From contig SEAC01000003.1 in assembly GCA_004173235.1 (NCBI GenBank), forward strand, positions 1 to 64,000: DNA of 64,000 nucleotides, read 5' to 3'. Made by a program: the position numbers and the translations under genes. Shown one piece after another: positions 60,370-64,000 of this stretch. The notes below the pieces were generated by a model. That model was given only the letters and a program-made list of their open reading frames with translations, ran no database searches and was not told the DNA's origin. Within the stretch, counting starts at the first letter, position 1, and every line of letters starts with the position of its first letter. Source of the DNA: Chitinophagaceae bacterium (GTDB lineage: Bacteria; Bacteroidota; Bacteroidia; Chitinophagales; Chitinophagaceae).

Positions 60370-62688
60370 ATGCAGGATTATTTGAAGGGATTGAACGAGC
60401 GGCAGCGGGAAGCTGTATTGCAAACCGAAGGGCCATTGATGATCGTGGCGGGAGCGGGAAGCGGAAAGACCAAAGTGCTTACCACCCGCATCGCGCACCT
60501 GATGGCCAAGGGCGTGGACTCGTTCAACATCCTTGCGCTCACCTTCACCAATAAGGCAGCCGCCGAAATGAAGGAGCGCGTGGAGCATATCCTTAAAAGC
60601 CGTGAAGCACGCAACCTGTACATAGGCACGTTCCACTCGGTGTTTGCCCGCATCCTGCGCTCCGAAGCACACCGCATTGGCTATCCCAACTCGTTCACCA
60701 TCTACGATACCGACGACGCCAAAAGCGTTGTGAAAGCCGTGACCGGCGAGCTCAACCTCGACGTGCAGCACTACAAGCCCAATGCAGTATACAACCGCAT
60801 CTCCGGCGCCAAGAACGCGCTCGTGAATGCAAAGGAATACATGGCCGACTATGGCATCCAGCAGGAAGACATGCGCGCCAACCGCCCGATGATCGGCCAC
60901 ATTTACGAGGCCTATGCCAGGCGCTGCTTCAAGAACGGCGCAATGGATTTCGACGACCTGCTGTTCAAGTTCTACGAGCTGCTGAAGCATCACCCCGAGG
61001 TGCTGCACAAGTACCAGCACAAGTTCAAGTACATCATGATCGACGAGTACCAGGATACCAACCCTGCGCAGTACGAGATCATCAAGCTGCTGGGCGCGGC
61101 CCACGAAAACGTGTGCGTAGTGGGCGACGATGCGCAATCGATCTACTCCTTCCGCGGCGCCACCATCCAGAATATCCTGCAGTTTCAGAAAGACTACGAA
61201 GACGCGCACGTGATCAAGCTGGAACAGAATTACCGCTGCACGCAGAACATCCTCGCCATCGCCAACGAAGTGATCAAGCAGAACAAGGGACAAATACCCA
61301 AGACGCTGTTCACGGAAAACGAAACGGGCGAGAAAATCCGCCTCGTGCGCACCATGACCGATAACGACGAAGGCAAGTTCATTGCCGACGCCATCCAGGA
61401 GCTACGCCTGCGCAACCATTATGTGAACAAGGATTTCGCGATCCTGTACCGCACCAACGCGCAGAGCCGTTCTTTTGAAGAAAGCCTGCGCCGCCACAGC
61501 ATTCCTTACACCATCTACGGAGGCATTTCGTTCTACCAGCGCAAGGAGATCAAGGACTATATCGCGTACCTGCGGCTCATCGTGAACAACCAGGACGAGG
61601 AAGCACTCAAACGCATCATCAACTATCCCATTCGCGGCATCGGCAAAACGTCGGTAGACCGCGCCATCATGCACGCCAACGAGCAGAACATCTCGATGTG
61701 GCAGGTGCTCGAAAGCGCCGCTATGTTTGGCTTCAAGGCCGGCACGCTGCAATCGATCGAAGAATTTGTGCTGATGATTCGCTCGTTCAGGAGCATGCTG
61801 GAAACGAAGAATGCGTACGACATCGCTTTCCACGTGGGCAAGCAAACGAGCTTCGTGAAGGAGCTGTTCAACGACAAGAGCACCGAAGGCGTGCAGCGCT
61901 ACGAGAACGTGCAGGAATTGCTCAACTCCATCAAAGAGTTTGTGGAAACACCGACCGATGAGGAGAATGGCGAAGTGGGCGACAAGAGCCTTGCAGCCTA
62001 TCTGCAGCAGATCGTGCTGCTTACCGACTCGGACCAGAAAGACCCCGATGCCGACACGGTGAAGCTGATGACGATCCACGCAGCGAAGGGACTGGAGTAC
62101 CCCGTTGTGTTCGTGGGCGGACTCGAGGAAGGGCTCTTCCCGAACCAGATGGCACTCAACACACGCGAGGAGCTCGAGGAAGAGCGCCGGCTTTTCTACG
62201 TGGCCGTTACGCGTGCCAAGGGACGTCTTCACCTCACGTATGCCAACACGCGCTATCGCTTCGGGCAATTGGTGCAAAGCGACGCCAGCCGCTTCATCAG
62301 CGAAATACCCGAGCAGTACGTAGACCAGAGCTTTGCGGGCGGTGGTGTGAAAAATCAAAGCGCCTCGCGCTGGGGCCAGGGGTCGGCGTTTGAGCGGATG
62401 CAGCGCGGCTTTGCAAGCGGCAGTCCGAAGGAACCCGAGAAAACGGCCGTGACGTCGCTCATTCAGAACACGCGTCCGAAAGAAGTAACGCATACCGCAT
62501 CCGAAAACTTCACCCCCAGCGATCCGGCAACGCTCCAGGAGGGCATGCGCGTGGAGCACCAGAAGTTTGGCTTCGGCACCGTGCTGAAGCTCGAAGGCTC
62601 GGCCCACAATCCGGTAGCCACCATCCAATTTGAGCAGAATGGCGAGAAGAAGATCATGCTGAATTATGCGAAGCTGATGATTGTGTAA
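60370..62688 (+). CDS. pcrA: UvrD/PcrA-type superfamily I DNA helicase
   Basis: This 772-residue 3'-5' helicase has the motifs in order: Q-motif LNERQREAVLQ, motif I GAGSGKT (about 31-37), Ia ALTFTNKAAAEM, II DEYQDTN, III GDDAQSIYSFRGA, IV DFAILYRTNAQSR, V TIHAAKGLEYPVVFVGG and VI EERRLFYVAVTRAK. The C-terminal tail ends with a Tudor-like segment (EGMRVEHQKFGFGTVLKLEG) typical of PcrA. Role: repair, and removal of proteins from DNA. Confidence 0.95.
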   Translation: MQDYLKGLNERQREAVLQTEGPLMIVAGAGSGKTKVLTTRIAHLMAKGVDSFNILALTFTNKAAAEMKERVEHILKSREARNLYIGTFHSVFARILRSEAHRIGYPNSFTIYDTDDAKSVVKAVTGELNLDVQHYKPNAVYNRISGAKNALVNAKEYMADYGIQQEDMRANRPMIGHIYEAYARRCFKNGAMDFDDLLFKFYELLKHHPEVLHKYQHKFKYIMIDEYQDTNPAQYEIIKLLGAAHENVCVVGDDAQSIYSFRGATIQNILQFQKDYEDAHVIKLEQNYRCTQNILAIANEVIKQNKGQIPKTLFTENETGEKIRLVRTMTDNDEGKFIADAIQELRLRNHYVNKDFAILYRTNAQSRSFEESLRRHSIPYTIYGGISFYQRKEIKDYIAYLRLIVNNQDEEALKRIINYPIRGIGKTSVDRAIMHANEQNISMWQVLESAAMFGFKAGTLQSIEEFVLMIRSFRSMLETKNAYDIAFHVGKQTSFVKELFNDKSTEGVQRYENVQELLNSIKEFVETPTDEENGEVGDKSLAAYLQQIVLLTDSDQKDPDADTVKLMTIHAAKGLEYPVVFVGGLEEGLFPNQMALNTREELEEERRLFYVAVTRAKGRLHLTYANTRYRFGQLVQSDASRFISEIPEQYVDQSFAGGGVKNQSASRWGQGSAFERMQRGFASGSPKEPEKTAVTSLIQNTRPKEVTHTASENFTPSDPATLQEGMRVEHQKFGFGTVLKLEGSAHNPVATIQFEQNGEKKIMLNYAKLMIV

Positions 62689-62779
62689 CGAATGGGGTGA
62701 TGGGATAATTTGCTAATGGGGTAATGTGATACGGCAAAGGGCTCCTCCTGCCCTGCCCGCCCGGCCCTTAACTTCACAG

Positions 62780-63229
62780 ATGGCTTACTCCTTCGCTGGG
62801 TTTTTCGGTCCGAAAGCATCGATCGAGCTGCTGACCTACCAGGTGCCCGGGGCGGCTGTTGTAGCGCTCGGGCAGCAGCTTTTCCTCGTGCCCCTCGTGG
62901 CGCCACTCCTTGCGCGGATGAACGAAAGCAACGCGCTACCGGTCGACGGTTTCAGCCAACTCACAGCATCGATGGAAGAAGCGCTGCGCGTGGCTTCGGA
63001 AGCGGGCCCCATCGCCTACGCCGAAGCCGAGGGCCCTTCGGGATCGGGCCACCGGGCGGGCATTCTTTGGGAAGGGGGCGAGCGCATCCGCACCATCCGC
63101 TTTGGCGCCACCGCCCTCGACACCCTCCTCCGCGACCTCGGCATACAAAAAGGAGAAGGCCTTACCGAAAGCGAAACGCTCGGATTTCATCGAAGAAGAT
63201 TTACGGACGACTGGCTGGGGAATGAGTAA
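62780..63229 (+). CDS. Hypothetical protein, 149 residues
   Basis: The protein (MAYSFAGFFGPKASIELLTY) has a non-charged N-terminal half and a C-terminal region with RIRTIRFGATALDTLLRDLG. I know no family. There is no signal peptide or clear membrane helix. ATG 62780 is preferred to the extension from 62726. It follows pcrA by about 90 bases that carry AATGGGGT/TAATGGGG octamers. Codon usage is like that of the neighbours. Confidence 0.6.
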   Translation: MAYSFAGFFGPKASIELLTYQVPGAAVVALGQQLFLVPLVAPLLARMNESNALPVDGFSQLTASMEEALRVASEAGPIAYAEAEGPSGSGHRAGILWEGGERIRTIRFGATALDTLLRDLGIQKGEGLTESETLGFHRRRFTDDWLGNE

Positions 63230-63255
63230 TGAGTAATGAGTAATGAGTAATGAGT
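63220..63255. repeat. 8-bp tandem repeat (AATGAGTA)
   Basis: About four copies of AATGAGTA with a final AGTGATGAG, beginning in the last codons of the 149-residue gene. A shorter version occurs at 41326-41341. Confidence 0.85.
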
Positions 63256-63359
63256 GATGAGCATAGCGGAAGAGGTTGCAGTTGCGGCCCGCTATGTCGC
63301 AAATTGGGCATGAGCGCGTCAGTGGCGCTACTAGCCGGTTTGTTGCTACCTTTACACTA

Positions 63360-63539
63360 ATGAAAACGTCGCGCGTTCATATTGACCTGGATGAGATGTC
63401 CCGCGCATTGTATCCGCATGTGCGCAGAAAAGCGCTGCAAGCGAAAAGCAAGATCGTATACCAGCTAGATGACTTGTTGATCAAAGAAGACCCTTTACTG
63501 GCATCATGCAGGGTATCCCGTTTGCATAAGAAGGGCTGA
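63360..63539 (+). CDS. Small antitoxin-like protein upstream of the zeta-like toxin
   Basis: This 59-residue protein (MKTSRVHIDLDEMSRALYPH...) is basic in its middle (VRRKALQAKSKIVYQL) and ends VSRLHKKG. It precedes the zeta-like ORF with overlapping codons (stop TGA within CTGA), the usual antitoxin-toxin order. TACCTTTA upstream resembles a -7 box. The family name is unknown. Lower GC than the surroundings suggests acquisition. Confidence 0.6.
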   Translation: MKTSRVHIDLDEMSRALYPHVRRKALQAKSKIVYQLDDLLIKEDPLLASCRVSRLHKKG

Positions 63540-63853
63540 GCCCCATTGTATATGTGCTTGCCGGACCGAATGGAACGGGCAAAACGACTTTTTACAATAT
63601 TGCCATCGAGCAGGACATGATTGATCCTGCGCTTCCGTTTCTAAATATTGATAACATCTGCCATGATCTTGCAGGCGGTTATTCGGAAGCGAATTATGTT
63701 TATGCTGAGGAATTGTACAGACAGCAATTAACAGGCTATCTCAAGGAACGCGGCTCCTTTATGATCGAAAGTAACCTTGCCCGGGAATCCGACTATGAAT
63801 GGTTGTTCCGGTTTCAAAAAGCAGGGTACCGACTTTATATCTATTTTCTTTGG
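63536..63853 (+). pseudogene. Zeta-toxin-like kinase, truncated by a repeat array
   Basis: From a CTG at 63536 the frame reads SPIVYVLAGPNGTGKTTFYN (Walker A GPNGTGKT), then FLNIDNICHDL, GSFMIESNLARESDYEWLF and AGYRLYIYFLWT. These match the first 105 residues of zeta/UDP-N-acetylglucosamine-kinase-like toxins, including the Glu-Ser-x-Leu element. After WT (63851-63856) the frame continues only into proline-rich translation of the 10-bp repeat array, so the C-terminal half is missing. No ATG is available: an in-frame TAA lies just upstream of CTG 63536, which overlaps the antitoxin stop. CTG or ATT (63545) would be the start, or the original ATG has mutated. Confidence 0.7.
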
Positions 63854-63854
63854 A

Positions 63855-63911
63855 CCCACCCTCACGAACCTTCAGAAACCCTCAGAAACCCCCAGGAACC
63901 TTCAGGAACCT
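63855..63911 (-). repeat. 10/11-bp degenerate tandem repeats at the toxin break
   Basis: On the minus strand: GGTTCCTGAAGGTTCCTGGG and GGTTTCTGAGGGTTTCTG units, the family seen at 7415, 30806 and 56788. It starts exactly where similarity to zeta toxins ends. Confidence 0.8.
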
Positions 63912-64000
63912 TCAAACCCCTTCCTCCCTGCATGCCTTCCACAACCTTTGCATGTATTCCAGCCCCTTCTCCCTTGCAAAGGCCATGTTCCGTTCGGGGA
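63912..64000 (-). CDS. C-terminal end of an unidentified gene (partial)
   Basis: The minus strand from the window edge reads PERNMAFAREKGLEYMQRLW then KACREEGV and a stop at 63912-63914. Codon choice and helical, charged character look like a genuine protein end. The rest of the gene lies outside the window, so no family can be assigned. Confidence 0.45.
   Translation of the reverse strand, partial: PERNMAFAREKGLEYMQRLWKACREEGV

Overview
The window comes from a GC-rich member of the Bacteroidota, most likely Chitinophagaceae or a close relative. The lineage call rests on several things seen here: four secreted proteins with type IX secretion (T9SS) C-terminal sorting domains, a giant SprB-repeat/CHU_C cargo protein, a TonB receptor with a carboxypeptidase-like N-domain, DUF5606 and KTSC proteins, and TAnnTTTG promoter boxes a few bases before start codons. 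No rRNA, tRNA, CRISPR array, prophage or complete insertion sequence was recognised.

Layout. 1-7.4 kb: a T9SS type A adhesin-like protein flanked by directly repeated 28-bp arrays, convergent with a TonB-dependent receptor. 7.4-16.7 kb: housekeeping and small genes (DUF5606 protein, M3 oligopeptidase, an RRM protein with two small companions, a TPR fragment, S9 peptidase, a lipoprotein, and a Fur-family regulator with a SCO1-like copper chaperone). 16.8-18.3 kb: a secreted cysteine-rich protein that resembles a fulvocin-type bacteriocin precursor, followed by a small three-helix membrane protein that could be its immunity factor, then an NTF2-like protein. 18.2-19.9 kb: a GH25 muramidase operon bracketed by copies of a repeat element with terminal inverted repeats. 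19.9-25.5 kb: a radical SAM/SPASM enzyme, a MarR regulator, a GHL10-type glycosidase, sigma-54 and a membrane protein. 25.7-31.8 kb: an Lnt-like N-acyltransferase overlapping a T9SS cargo gene, a decayed Fpg/Nei glycosylase, a KTSC protein and an SDR.

31.9-48.2 kb: a 9.4-kb gene for a 3132-residue T9SS type B protein with three seven-bladed YVTN-type propellers, SprB repeats, a LamG-like region and about 14 Ig-like modules. It is convergent with a PAS-LuxR regulator, a NarL-type response regulator and a propeller-sensor histidine kinase; a four-PAS kinase follows. 48.3-53.7 kb: an M16 peptidase pair (one active, one lacking the zinc motif), a broken hip toxin-antitoxin locus with an operator array, and an ECF sigma factor. 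53.9-64 kb: UvrA, another T9SS cargo protein, a PcrA/UvrD helicase, small hypotheticals, and at the right edge an antitoxin-like gene with a zeta-like toxin cut off by a repeat array.

The recurring themes are T9SS surface proteins with their sensory regulators, and intergenic regions crowded with short tandem arrays (8-, 10/11-, 28-, 50- and 151-bp periods). Two of these arrays lie exactly where genes are broken. The best candidates for something undescribed are the cysteine-rich bacteriocin-like pair at 16.8-17.8 kb, the triple-propeller surface protein, and the repeat arrays at gene-truncation points. Protein family names come from motif recognition by eye; no database search was run.
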